Assembly: GCA_039808325.1 (NCBI GenBank)
Contig: JBDHSU010000003.1
Coordinates: 1 to 64,000, forward strand
From: JAFKKS01 sp039808325
Lineage (GTDB): Bacteria; Pseudomonadota; Alphaproteobacteria; Rhizobiales; Xanthobacteraceae
Reading direction: 5' to 3'
DNA length: 64,000 bases
In this document: piece by piece, positions 26,675-35,444 of the stretch
Layout: every line of letters starts with the position of its first letter
Position numbering within the stretch: position 1 is the first letter of the stretch
Position numbers and translations under genes: made by a program
Notes under the pieces: model-generated
What the model was told of the DNA's origin: nothing
Database searches by the model: none
What the model saw: only the letters and a program-made list of their open reading frames with translations

Positions 26675-28693
26675 TCAGCTCCGATTGAAAACGAGGCAGC
26701 CGAGATCGTCGAGCGCGACGCTCCAGCCGGGCGGAACGACCGTCGTCGAGCCGCCCTCCTCGATCAGCGCGGGACCCTGGACCTTATGGCCGGGCGGCAG
26801 CTTGTCGCGGTCGAACATCGCCACCTGCTGCGCCTTGCCGTTGAAGATCGCTTCACGGCTGCCAAGCTTTGCCGCTTCGGCGGAACGCCCGGCGCGCTCG
26901 ATCGGCGGCAATGTCGGCTTCTCGGACAGGCCCCACGCCGCAAGGCGATAGCTGACGATCTCGACGATCGCATCGTTCGGCGCGCCGTAGCGCGCGGCGT
27001 AGACTTCGCTGAACGCGCGCTCGATGTCCTTCATGCTCGCGACGTCGAGCGACACCGGCACGGAAAGCTCGAACGACTGCCCGAGATAGCGCATGTCGAG
27101 GCTCGCGGCGAAGCGGCGGCGCTGCGGCGGGAAACCGGCGCCGGAGAGTTCCTCCTCGCCCTCCTCGACGAGCGCTTGCAAGGCCGCGCGGACGTCGGCG
27201 ACGTCCGTGCTCGCGGTCTGCGAGACGCGGGTGCGCACGAAGTCGCGGCGGACGTCGGCGATGAGGAGGCCGAGCGCAGAGAAATTACCCGGCAGCGGCG
27301 GCACCACGACGGCCTGCATGCCGAGCTCTTCCGCCACTTCCGCCGCGTGCAGCGGCCCGGCGCCGCCGAAGGGAAAGAGCGCGAAGTCGCGCGGATCGAT
27401 GCCGCGCATGACCGAGACCTCCTTGATCGCGCCGGCAAGCGAGACCGCGGCGATGCGCAGGATGCCTTCCGCCATCGCGACCGGCGTCAGCCCGAGCTTC
27501 TCACCCAGCCTGGCGATCGCCTCATGCGCCGCCGCGCGGTCGAGCTTGATCTCGCCGCCGAGCGGCTGATCGGTGCCGAGCCGCCCGAGCAGCACGTTGG
27601 CGTCGGTCAGCGTCGGCTCCGTCCCGCCGCGGCCGTAGCAGGCCGGCCCCGGCCGCGCGCCGGCCGAACGCGGGCCGACCGACAGGAAACCTCCGGCGGC
27701 GAGCGAGGCGATGCTGCCGCCGCCGATGCCGATCGAATTGATGTCGATCTGCCGGATCTTGATGGGGAACGCGCCGACGCGGCCTTCCGTCGTCATCGCG
27801 AACTCGCCGCCGCGCACCAGGCACACGTCGGCCGACGTGCCGCCGATGTCGCAGGTGATGAGGTTCGGATATTTCGCGGCGGCGCCGACGAAACTCGCGG
27901 CGATGACGCCGCCGGCGGGACCGGACAGCATCGAGAGAACCGGCATGTCCTCGACGCGCCGCGCCGGCAGCGAGCCGCCGTTCGACGTCATGATCGCGAG
28001 CGGCGCGGCCATGCCGGCCTCGGCGAGCCTGCCGCGCAGATCGCCGAGATAGCGGCGCATGCGCGGCGCGACATAGGCGTTCAGCGCCGTGGTCGAGAAG
28101 CGCTCGTATTCGCGGAATTCCGGCAGCACGTCGGCCGACGTCGTGATCGTCGCGTCCGGGAGCCGCTGCGCCAGCAGCTCGGCGCATTTGCGCTCATGCG
28201 CCGGGTTCGCATAGGCGTGCAGGAAGCAGATCGCCACCGCCTCGACGCCGTCGGCCGCGAGTTGGTCGGCAATGGCGCCGACCTCGGCCTCGTCGAGTGG
28301 GGTGAGCACCGTGCCGTCGACGCGCATGCGCTCGCGCACCTCGATGCACTGCGAGCGCGGCACCAGCGGGCGGATCGGCGGCGCCTTGATGTTGTAGACG
28401 TTCATGCGGTTGCCGCGGCCGACGACGAGAACGTCCTTGTGGCCGGCGGTGACGAGGACCGCCATGCGCGCGCCGTCGCGTTCCAGCGCGGTGTTGGTGG
28501 CGACGGTCGTGCCATGCACCATGCGCTCGAGCTTGTTCGCCTGAATGCCGAGCCGGTCGATACCGGTCAGGATGCCCTCGGACTGGTTTCGCGGCGTCGA
28601 GGGCGTCTTCAACACCTTGAGCTTGCCCGCGTCCCGATCAAACAGAACAAGATCCGTGAACGTTCCGCCGACATCGACGCCGAGCCACAGCAT
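26675..28693 (-). CDS. hyuA: Hydantoinase A/oxoprolinase subunit (HyuA), ATP-binding
   Basis: A 672-residue ATP-binding subunit with the actin-like N-terminus LGVDVGGTFTDLVLFD. It continues with TTVATNTALERDGARMAVL, the phosphate-binding region CDIGGTSADVCLVRGG and the C-terminal GGAGPLHAAEVAEELGM. In this family HyuA phosphorylates the substrate or carboxylate, and HyuB completes ring opening. It lies 30 bases after the crotonase gene in the same operon and is followed directly by hyuB. Confidence 0.93.
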   Translation of the reverse strand: MLWLGVDVGGTFTDLVLFDRDAGKLKVLKTPSTPRNQSEGILTGIDRLGIQANKLERMVHGTTVATNTALERDGARMAVLVTAGHKDVLVVGRGNRMNVYNIKAPPIRPLVPRSQCIEVRERMRVDGTVLTPLDEAEVGAIADQLAADGVEAVAICFLHAYANPAHERKCAELLAQRLPDATITTSADVLPEFREYERFSTTALNAYVAPRMRRYLGDLRGRLAEAGMAAPLAIMTSNGGSLPARRVEDMPVLSMLSGPAGGVIAASFVGAAAKYPNLITCDIGGTSADVCLVRGGEFAMTTEGRVGAFPIKIRQIDINSIGIGGGSIASLAAGGFLSVGPRSAGARPGPACYGRGGTEPTLTDANVLLGRLGTDQPLGGEIKLDRAAAHEAIARLGEKLGLTPVAMAEGILRIAAVSLAGAIKEVSVMRGIDPRDFALFPFGGAGPLHAAEVAEELGMQAVVVPPLPGNFSALGLLIADVRRDFVRTRVSQTASTDVADVRAALQALVEEGEEELSGAGFPPQRRRFAASLDMRYLGQSFELSVPVSLDVASMKDIERAFSEVYAARYGAPNDAIVEIVSYRLAAWGLSEKPTLPPIERAGRSAEAAKLGSREAIFNGKAQQVAMFDRDKLPPGHKVQGPALIEEGGSTTVVPPGWSVALDDLGCLVFNRS

Positions 28694-28723
28694 TCACACT
28701 CTCCTTGTTAACGGCCGGTCTTC

Positions 28724-29512
28724 CTACCGGCCAACAAAATTCGCCCGGCGCTTTTCGATGAAGGCACGCGCGCCTTCCCGGTAATCGGCGCTCTCCATCG
28801 CGCCGTCGATGACGCGCGCGATTTCCTCTCCGCGGCTTTCCACGGTTCCGGCCGCGATCGCCTCGAGAATCAACTTGGAGCCGGCGACCGACAGCGGCGC
28901 GCTCGCCGCGATTTCGGCGGCGAACGCATGCGCGTTCTCGATCGCGGTTTCCGGTGCGACGATGTCGACGAGGCCCATGGCCACGCAGTCGTCGATCGCA
29001 AAATGGCGGCCGGTGAACAAAACGCGCTTGGCGTTGGCGAGGCCGACCTGGCGGTAGAGAAGATCGCAGTCAAGCGGCCCGTAAATGATACCGAGCTTCG
29101 CCGCGGTGATGCCCATGCGCGCCGACTTGTCGGCGACGCGGAAGTCGCAGCAAAGCGCGAGGCCGCAGCCGCCGCCGATGGCGTAGCCGGAGATGGCGGC
29201 GATGGTCGGCTTGCGGCAATCGCGGATCGCGCGGCTCGCGGCCTCGCCGGCCTCCTCGTATATGCGGCCGCTTTCGACATCGAAGCGGACCTCGGGAAAC
29301 TCCGAAATGTCCGCGCCGGCGCAGAAATGCCCGCCCGCGCCGGTGAGGATGACCACGCGCACGTCCGCGCGAGCCCCCAGATCGTCGAAAATGCCGCCCA
29401 ACGCCTGCCACATCGCAAGACTGACGGCATTGCGTTTTTGCGGCCGATTCAGGGTGACGACGGCCACGCCGCTTCCGTCCACGGCAATTTCGATGTCTTG
29501 TTCTTTTGCCAT
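28724..29512 (-). CDS. Crotonase-fold protein (enoyl-CoA hydratase/isomerase family), catalytic glutamates absent
   Basis: A 262-residue crotonase-superfamily protein. CoA-binding and oxyanion-hole elements are kept: GAGGHFCAGADI and GYAIGGGCGLAL. The C-terminal YREGARAFIEKRRANF is typical. The two glutamates of enoyl-CoA hydratase are missing: Gly117 replaces the first, and the second falls on Ala137 (GITAAKLGI). Simple hydration is therefore doubtful; isomerisation, C-C cleavage or decarboxylation on a CoA ester is possible. It is the first gene of the eight-gene minus-strand operon and is divergent from the CoA-transferase gene. The start at 29512 (MAKEQDIEIAV) is used. Confidence 0.88.
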   Translation of the reverse strand: MAKEQDIEIAVDGSGVAVVTLNRPQKRNAVSLAMWQALGGIFDDLGARADVRVVILTGAGGHFCAGADISEFPEVRFDVESGRIYEEAGEAASRAIRDCRKPTIAAISGYAIGGGCGLALCCDFRVADKSARMGITAAKLGIIYGPLDCDLLYRQVGLANAKRVLFTGRHFAIDDCVAMGLVDIVAPETAIENAHAFAAEIAASAPLSVAGSKLILEAIAAGTVESRGEEIARVIDGAMESADYREGARAFIEKRRANFVGR

Positions 29513-29552
29513 CCGGACCCTCAAATTTTTTGCTGCAGGCCTATCCACTTCG

Positions 29553-29570
29553 TGTACAGTATACAAAATT
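29553..29570. promoter_or_regulatory. Putative GntR/FCD operator, site 2 (divergent promoter)
   Basis: TGTACAGTATACAAAATT lies midway in the 85-base spacer between the crotonase operon and the CoA-transferase operon. It shares TGTACAGTAT with site 1 at 19024-19033. On the other strand it reads TTGTATAC, the core associated with FCD-type GntR operators. One regulator bound here could control both divergent operons. Confidence 0.5.
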
Positions 29571-29597
29571 TTTGTCCAGAGACCGCGTTGGGGGAGC

Positions 29598-30737
29598 ATG
29601 GCTGCCGCGCTTGATGGCCTTCGTGTCGTCGACCTATCGAGTCATTTGTCGGGTCCTTACTGCGCCATGCTGCTCGGCGATCACGGCGCCGACGTCATCA
29701 AGGTCGAGCGGCCGGACGGCGGCGACGACGCGCGCTCGATGCCGCCCTTCGTCGGCGGCGAGGGCGCGCCCTTCATGGTATGGAACCGCAACAAGCGCTC
29801 GGTCACGCTCGATCTCAAAAGCGAAACCGGCAAGGCGGCGCTGCTTCGTCTCGTCGACGAAGCCGACATCCTCGTCGAGAACTTCCGGCCGGGAACGATG
29901 GACCGTCTCGGGCTCGGCTGGAGCACGCTTTCGGCGCGCAACCCGCGGCTCATCTATGCGGCGATCTCCGGCTTCGGCCAGACCGGGCCGTACCGCGACC
30001 GCGGCGGCTTCGACCTCATCACCCAGGGCATGTCGGGATTGATGGACGCGTGCGGCCCGAAGGACGGGCCGCCGCACCGGATGCCCATCGCGATTTCCGA
30101 CATCGCGGCCGGCATGCATCTTGCTGTTGGCATCCTTGCGGCGCTCGAAGCGCGGCATCGCACAGGACGCGGACAGATGGTCGAGACATCCCTTCTGGAA
30201 TCGGCGCTTTCGTACGGCGTCTATGAAGCCGCGCATGTCGCCGCCACGGGCGAGCGTCCGCCCCGGCTCGGCCAAGCGCACCGCGGCAGCGCCCCCTATC
30301 AACTGTTCGAGACGAAAGACGGAAGCATCACGGTCGGCGCATCGCAACCGAACTTCTGGATGCGTCTTTGCGAAATTCTAGATGTGGTTGCCTTGCAGGA
30401 CGATCCGCGCTTCGCGACCAACGGCGAGCGCGTGCGCAATAACGACGCACTGGTGCAGCTTCTCCAGGCACGTTTCAAAACGCAGCCGTCGGCGCACTGG
30501 CTCCGCGCGCTAGAAAATGCTGGCATTCCCGCCGGCCCGGTGCTGAGCTTCGACGAAGCGATGGCGGACCCGCAGATCATTGCACGGGAAATGGTTGTAG
30601 AGACGCAGCATCCGGCGGCCGGTAAATTTCGCACATTGGGAATACCGGTAAAGCTTTCCGAGACGCCGGGCTCGCTCCGGCGCCCGGCGCCGCGTCTCGG
30701 CGAACACACGAACGAAATTGTCGGCGGAGAAAAATAA
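29598..30737 (+). CDS. CaiB/BaiF (class III) CoA-transferase
   Basis: A 379-residue family III CoA-transferase. Landmarks are LDGLRVVDLSSHLSGPYCAM, VIKVERPDGGDDAR, NRNKRSVTLDLKSETGK, ENFRPGTMDRLGLG, and the catalytic Asp in GGFDLITQGMSGLM. It moves CoA between carboxylic acids, activating a pathway acid for the crotonase-type step. The ATG at 29598 has a GGGGGAG ribosome site. It is first in the plus-strand operon with livKHMGF. Confidence 0.92.
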   Translation: MAAALDGLRVVDLSSHLSGPYCAMLLGDHGADVIKVERPDGGDDARSMPPFVGGEGAPFMVWNRNKRSVTLDLKSETGKAALLRLVDEADILVENFRPGTMDRLGLGWSTLSARNPRLIYAAISGFGQTGPYRDRGGFDLITQGMSGLMDACGPKDGPPHRMPIAISDIAAGMHLAVGILAALEARHRTGRGQMVETSLLESALSYGVYEAAHVAATGERPPRLGQAHRGSAPYQLFETKDGSITVGASQPNFWMRLCEILDVVALQDDPRFATNGERVRNNDALVQLLQARFKTQPSAHWLRALENAGIPAGPVLSFDEAMADPQIIAREMVVETQHPAAGKFRTLGIPVKLSETPGSLRRPAPRLGEHTNEIVGGEK

Positions 30738-30826
30738 AGCTACGAGAAGCTGCGGCGAAAACGCAGCCAGAAAAAACAGGAGGCGAACAGCTTGGCGTGT
30801 CCGGCCGTTGCCAACAGGAGGATGAG

Positions 30827-32005
30827 ATGTCGAAGCGATTTCTAACGACGGCGGCCGTTTTCGCCGCAGCAACAATGACGGCTTCGGTTGCGCTCGCGCA
30901 ACAGCCCGGCGTCACCGCCGACACGATCAAGATCGGAACGTTCGGGGCGCTGACGGGGCCGGGCTACCTTTACGGCAAGCTGCCGATGAACGGCGTCGAC
31001 GTGGTCTTCGACGAGGTCAACAAGGCTGGCGGCATCAACGGGCGCAAGCTGGAGCTCATTCGCGAAGACGACCGCTGCGACCCGACCGCGGCGATCGGCG
31101 CGGTGAAGAAGCTGGTCGATCAGGAGCATGTTTTCGCGATCGTCGGCGGCGGGTGCAGCAACGCCACGTTCGCCGCGAAAGAGGCGCTCGAGACCTCGAA
31201 GGTTCCGACCGTGATCTTCGCCTCCGTGCACGACGGCATCACCACGCCGCCGGCGGCGAACATCTTCAGCACGGCGACAACGTCCACGATCGAGAGCCAA
31301 GCCCAACTCGCCTACGCCATCGAGCAAGGCGCGAAGAAGATCGCCATCATCTCCATGCGCGATTCGTGGGGACGCGCGCGCTATACGCCGCTGATGGAAG
31401 CCTTCAAGGCGAAGGGGATCAAGCCGGTCGCCGACGAAGAACTCTCGCCCGACGCGAACGACGCGACGGCGCAGGTTCTCCGCCTGAAGGCGGCGGGCGC
31501 CGACGCGGTGTTGATGCTGCTCTACCCGAAACCGGCGGCGGTCTTCATCCGTGACGGACAGAAGCTCGGCTACAAGCCGCTCGCGCTCGGCCAGACCGGC
31601 ATCGCCGACCCGGCCGCCTTCGAAGACCAAGTGGGCGTGCCTGGCGCGACCGCGAACTTCCGGACCATTTCGCAGGTCCGCTATACGCCGGAAGACCCGA
31701 AGGTCGACAAGTGGCGCAAGCTCGTGGAGACGAAATTCCCCGGCGACCGCCTCTCCGTCTACAACCTGTTCGGCATCGGCGCCTCGCAGGTCCTGGTCGA
31801 AGCGATCAAGCGCGCCGGCAAGGATCTGACGCAGGAGAAGGTCGTCAACGCGCTGGCGGAGATGAAGGATTTCCAGACGGACGTGTACGCCGCGCCGATC
31901 TCGTGCAGCAAGGAAGACCATCGCTGCAACAAGAGCCCGGCGTGGATGGCGAAGGATCCGGGCGGGCCGGTCAAGGTCCTCGGCTACACCACCGTCGGGA
32001 AATAA
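30827..32005 (+). CDS. livK: Branched-chain-type ABC importer substrate-binding protein (LivK-like)
   Basis: A 392-residue periplasmic binding protein with a signal peptide (cleaved after VALAQ, about residue 24). The LivK/Peripla_BP_6 fold shows in TADTIKIGTFGALTGPG, DEVNKAGGINGRKLEL and EDDRCDPTAAIGAVKKL. A C-terminal CSKEDHRCNKSPAW pair of cysteines may form a disulfide. The ATG at 30827 has GGAGGATG upstream. In this context the ligand is more likely an aromatic or other organic acid than an amino acid. Confidence 0.9.
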   Translation: MSKRFLTTAAVFAAATMTASVALAQQPGVTADTIKIGTFGALTGPGYLYGKLPMNGVDVVFDEVNKAGGINGRKLELIREDDRCDPTAAIGAVKKLVDQEHVFAIVGGGCSNATFAAKEALETSKVPTVIFASVHDGITTPPAANIFSTATTSTIESQAQLAYAIEQGAKKIAIISMRDSWGRARYTPLMEAFKAKGIKPVADEELSPDANDATAQVLRLKAAGADAVLMLLYPKPAAVFIRDGQKLGYKPLALGQTGIADPAAFEDQVGVPGATANFRTISQVRYTPEDPKVDKWRKLVETKFPGDRLSVYNLFGIGASQVLVEAIKRAGKDLTQEKVVNALAEMKDFQTDVYAAPISCSKEDHRCNKSPAWMAKDPGGPVKVLGYTTVGK

Positions 32006-32008
32006 ACC

Positions 32009-32890
32009 TTGCTCCTCTTCAGCTATCTGCTGATGAGCGGAGTGACGACGGGGGCGCTCTACGCCCTCGTCGCGCTCGGCCTCGTCGTCGTGAATAAAGC
32101 GACGGGCGTGATCAACTTCGCCCAAGGCGAGTTCTTCATGTTCGCCGGCTTCGTCGCCTGGACGCTGCATGTCCAGTTCGGCATGAACTATCCGCTGTCG
32201 TTCCTGCTCGCGGTCGTCGTCGGCTTCGTTCTCGGGGCGCTCACGGATCGCATCGCCTTCCGCCCGATCGACAAGAACGACATCGTCAGCCTCGTGCTCG
32301 CCACCGTCGGCATCAGCTTCATGCTGAAGGGCCTCGCCCGCGTCATCTGGGGCGGCAAGGCCGACTACCTTTCGTTTCCTCCGATCACCTCGCCCGACCC
32401 GATCATGGTCGGGCCCATCATGGTGATCCCGCAACAGCTCGCCGTGCTCGCCGGCACGCTTATCATCATGCTGGTCTTCGCCGCGTTCTTCCGGCTCACA
32501 CGCGCCGGCAAGATGATGCAGGCGACGGCCGACAATGCGCGCGCGGCGCGCCTCGTCGGCATCCGCACCGACCATATCTATACGCTCGCTTTCGGCACCG
32601 GCGCGGCCATCGCGGGAGCCGCCGCGGTGCTGACCGCGCCGCTGACGCTGCTCTATCCCGACATCGGCTTCACGTTCTTCCTCAAGGGGTTCGCCGCCGC
32701 CGTCCTCGGTGGATTGACGAGCCTGCCGGGCGCGGTCCTCGGCGGTCTCATCGTCGGCGTCGTGGAGTCGCTGGCCGGCGGCTATATCCATTCGAGCGTG
32801 ATGGAGCTCTCGCCGTTCATCGTGATCATGATCGTTCTGGTGTTCAAGCCGACCGGTCTTCTCAGCTTCCATAAAGCGCGGAGGGTCTGA
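32009..32890 (+). CDS. livH: ABC importer permease LivH-like
   Basis: A 293-residue inner-membrane permease with about eight helices. Typical LivH motifs are GVTTGALYALVALGLVVVNK, GVINFAQGEFFM and GGLTSLPGAVLGGLIVGVVE near the C-terminus. The start is a TTG at 32009, three bases after the livK stop; no better ATG fits. It pairs with LivM to form the channel. Confidence 0.9.
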   Translation: MLLFSYLLMSGVTTGALYALVALGLVVVNKATGVINFAQGEFFMFAGFVAWTLHVQFGMNYPLSFLLAVVVGFVLGALTDRIAFRPIDKNDIVSLVLATVGISFMLKGLARVIWGGKADYLSFPPITSPDPIMVGPIMVIPQQLAVLAGTLIIMLVFAAFFRLTRAGKMMQATADNARAARLVGIRTDHIYTLAFGTGAAIAGAAAVLTAPLTLLYPDIGFTFFLKGFAAAVLGGLTSLPGAVLGGLIVGVVESLAGGYIHSSVMELSPFIVIMIVLVFKPTGLLSFHKARRV

Positions 32891-32892
32891 GC

Positions 32893-33900
32893 ATGTTCGG
32901 CCGCCGCAACGTCATGCTCGCTTTGCTCGCGCTCGCCGCGATCGCACCGCCGTTTGCGAACGGGTACCAGATCTTCGTCGGCAACCTCGTTCTCATCTAC
33001 ATCCTGCTTTCGATCGGCCTGAACGTGCTGGTCGGCTACGCCGGCCAGCTCGCCTTCGCCAACGCCGCGATGTTCGGCATCGGCGCCTACACGACCGGCC
33101 TGCTGCAGGTGCATTTCGGGTGGCCGTTCTGGGCCGCCTTCCCTTGCGGCGGCCTCCTTGCCGCGGCGGTCGGCACCGCGCTCTCGCTGCCGGCGCTGCG
33201 CATGAGCGGCCTCTATCTCGCGCTCTCGACGCTCGCTTTCGCGCAAGCGACGCAGTGGGTGTTCCTGCATTGGGACGCGGTGACGTTCGGCGCCGGCGGC
33301 TTCAAGACGCCGCACCTGTCGTTCGACCCGATCCCGATCAGCAAGCCGCTCGGCCTCTACTACCTCAGCCTCATCCTCGCGGTGCTGCTCTACATCTTCG
33401 CGCGCCACATGGTCGCATCGCGCGTCGGCCGCGCCTTCGTCGCGGTGCGCGACGGCGAGGTGGCGGCGGAATCGCTCGGCATCGACCTGCTGCGCTACAA
33501 GGCGCTCGCCTTCGGCATCAGCGGCCTCTATGCCGGCATCGCGGGCGGCCTCTATTCGGCGCTGCTCAATTTCGTCGCGCCGGAAGGCTACGACCTGTTC
33601 CAGATGATCATCCAGAAGTCGACCATCGTGGTCGGGGGGATGGGCTCGGTCGCCGGATCGGTGCTCGGCGCGGCCGCGATCATCCTGCTGCTGGAGCTTC
33701 TGCGCGAGTTCAAGGGCGTGCAGGAAATCGTCTTCGGCGCCCTCCTCGTCGGCTTCGTCCTGTTCATGCGCGGAGGGCTCGTCTCCGTCTTGCAGCGCTA
33801 CGTGCGCGGCTGGGACGAGCCGCTGCACGCGGTCAAGCCGCGCGCAGAGCCGGCGCCGCTGCCAAATCCCGAACCGCAAACGAGTCCGGTGGAGAAATGA
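32893..33900 (+). CDS. livM: ABC importer permease LivM-like
   Basis: A 335-residue inner-membrane permease with about nine or ten helices. LivM motifs include SIGLNVLVGYAGQLAFANAA, GRAFVAVRDGEVAAESLGID and GGMGSVAGSVLGAAAI. The Pro/Glu-rich tail (about 305-335) is cytoplasmic. It follows livH after two bases and overlaps livG by four (ATGA). Confidence 0.92.
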   Translation: MFGRRNVMLALLALAAIAPPFANGYQIFVGNLVLIYILLSIGLNVLVGYAGQLAFANAAMFGIGAYTTGLLQVHFGWPFWAAFPCGGLLAAAVGTALSLPALRMSGLYLALSTLAFAQATQWVFLHWDAVTFGAGGFKTPHLSFDPIPISKPLGLYYLSLILAVLLYIFARHMVASRVGRAFVAVRDGEVAAESLGIDLLRYKALAFGISGLYAGIAGGLYSALLNFVAPEGYDLFQMIIQKSTIVVGGMGSVAGSVLGAAAIILLLELLREFKGVQEIVFGALLVGFVLFMRGGLVSVLQRYVRGWDEPLHAVKPRAEPAPLPNPEPQTSPVEK

Positions 33901-34688
33901 GTTCCTCGCTCCTCTCCGTCCGCGACCTGCACATCAGCTTCGGCGGCGTCAGGGTCCTCCAGGGGGTCAATCTCGAGGTGAAGCCGCTGGAGATCCGCGG
34001 CCTCATCGGTCCGAACGGCGCCGGCAAGACGACGCTGCTCAACGCGATCTGCGGCATGCACCGCCCGCAGCAGGGCGCGATCGCGATCGAGGGACAGTCC
34101 GTCATCGGACTGAAGCCCAGCCAGATCGCCGAGCGCGGTCTCGGGCGCACGTTCCAGACCTCGCAGCTCTTCAAGGGCATGACGGTTCTCGAAAACCTGA
34201 TGACCGGCCTGCATCGCCGCACCACGACCGGCTTTCTCAGCGCCGGTCTCTATCTCCGCCGCGGGCGGGAGGAAGAGGTGCGCACGGAGGAGGAAGCGCG
34301 GCGCGTCCTGCAGTTCGTCGGCATGGCGGATTTCGCGGACCGCCGCGGGACGGCGCTGTCGTTCGGGCAGCAGCGCGTGGTCGAGATCGCGCGCACGCTG
34401 ATCGGCGATCCGAAGATCGTGCTGCTCGACGAGCCGGCGGTCGGCCTCAGCCTCAATCGCCTCGCCGAACTCGACGCCCTGCTGCGGCGCATCCGCGACC
34501 AGAAAGGCGTCACGCTCATCCTCATCGAGCACGTCATCCGCCTGGTCATGGATGTGTGCGACCAGGTGAGCGTGCTCGGCGCGGGGCGCGTCATCGCCGA
34601 CGGCGCGCCTGAAACCGTCCGCAACGATCCGGGTGTCATCGAGGCCTACCTCGGAAAGGAGCTCCGTGCTCGACATCCAGCATCTTAA
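33897..34688 (+). CDS. livG: ABC importer ATP-binding protein LivG-like
   Basis: A 263-residue ATPase with Walker A GPNGAGKTT, LivG-type GLGRTFQTSQLFKGMTVLEN, Walker B KIVLLDEPAVGLSLN and the switch His in LIEHVIRLVMDV. The ABC signature reads LSFGQQRVVEIAR instead of LSGGQ, a frequent LivG variant. Its 3' end overlaps livF by 20 bases. Confidence 0.92.
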   Translation: MSSSLLSVRDLHISFGGVRVLQGVNLEVKPLEIRGLIGPNGAGKTTLLNAICGMHRPQQGAIAIEGQSVIGLKPSQIAERGLGRTFQTSQLFKGMTVLENLMTGLHRRTTTGFLSAGLYLRRGREEEVRTEEEARRVLQFVGMADFADRRGTALSFGQQRVVEIARTLIGDPKIVLLDEPAVGLSLNRLAELDALLRRIRDQKGVTLILIEHVIRLVMDVCDQVSVLGAGRVIADGAPETVRNDPGVIEAYLGKELRARHPAS

Positions 34689-35370
34689 GGTCTCGTACGG
34701 GATCACGCAGGTCCTGCGGGACGTCACCTTCCAGGTACCGCAGGGCTCGATCGTCGCGCTGCTCGGCGGCAACGGCTCCGGCAAGACGACGCTGCTCAAC
34801 ACGCTGAACGGCCTCGTGCGCCCGGCCGGCGGCTCGGTGCGGTTCGAGGGCGCGGAGTGCGCCGGCCTTACGCCCGACAAGATCGTTCGGCGCGGGATTG
34901 CGCAGGTTCCGCAGGGCCGCGAGGTGTGGCCGAGCATGTCGGTGTTGGAAAATGTCGAGCTCGGCGCCGCGACGCGGAGCGACTGGCCCGCCATCAAGAC
35001 GGACATCGACGAGGTGTTCACGCTCTTTCCGAAATTGCAGCCGCACAGGCATCGCCGCGCCGGCACCTTGAGCGGCGGCGAGCAGCAGATGATCGCCATC
35101 GGCCGCGCGCTGATGGCGAGGCCGCGCTGCCTCTTGATGGACGAGCCTTCCGCCGGCCTCGCGCCCGCGATCGTCGGCGACATGGTCGATACGATCCTGG
35201 CGCTCAACAAGCGCGGGCTGACGATCCTCCTCGTAGAGCAGAATATCGGCGTCGCGGCCGCGGTCGCCGAATTCGCGCACATCTTGCAGGGCGGCGAAAT
35301 CTCGTTCTCAGGGCCGGCCGCGGGGCTCGTCGACAATCCGGAAGTGCTGAAGTCCTATCTCGGACGGTGA
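34669..35370 (+). CDS. livF: ABC importer ATP-binding protein LivF-like
   Basis: A 233-residue ATPase with Walker A GGNGSGKTT, GIAQVPQGREVWPSMSVLEN, signature LSGGEQQMIAIGRALM, Walker B CLLMDEPSAGLAP and the C-terminal LVEQNIGVA of LivF proteins. The start is GTG at 34669, preceded by AAGGAG and inside the livG coding end. It completes the five-component importer. Confidence 0.93.
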   Translation, partial: LDIQHLKVSYGITQVLRDVTFQVPQGSIVALLGGNGSGKTTLLNTLNGLVRPAGGSVRFEGAECAGLTPDKIVRRGIAQVPQGREVWPSMSVLENVELGAATRSDWPAIKTDIDEVFTLFPKLQPHRHRRAGTLSGGEQQMIAIGRALMARPRCLLMDEPSAGLAPAIVGDMVDTILALNKRGLTILLVEQNIGVAAAVAEFAHILQGGEISFSGPAAGLVDNPEVLKSYLGR

Positions 35371-35444
35371 CGGCGCGCGCCGCGCCCGCTACGGTGAGGC
35401 ACGCCGCTGCGCTGCGGCCCTATTTGTCTCACCGGAGATAGAGC

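Noticed and set aside
24787..26688. 633-codon plus-strand frame opposite hyuB
   Set aside because: Shadow of hyuB; composition dominated by Arg, Ala, Asp and His with no domain.
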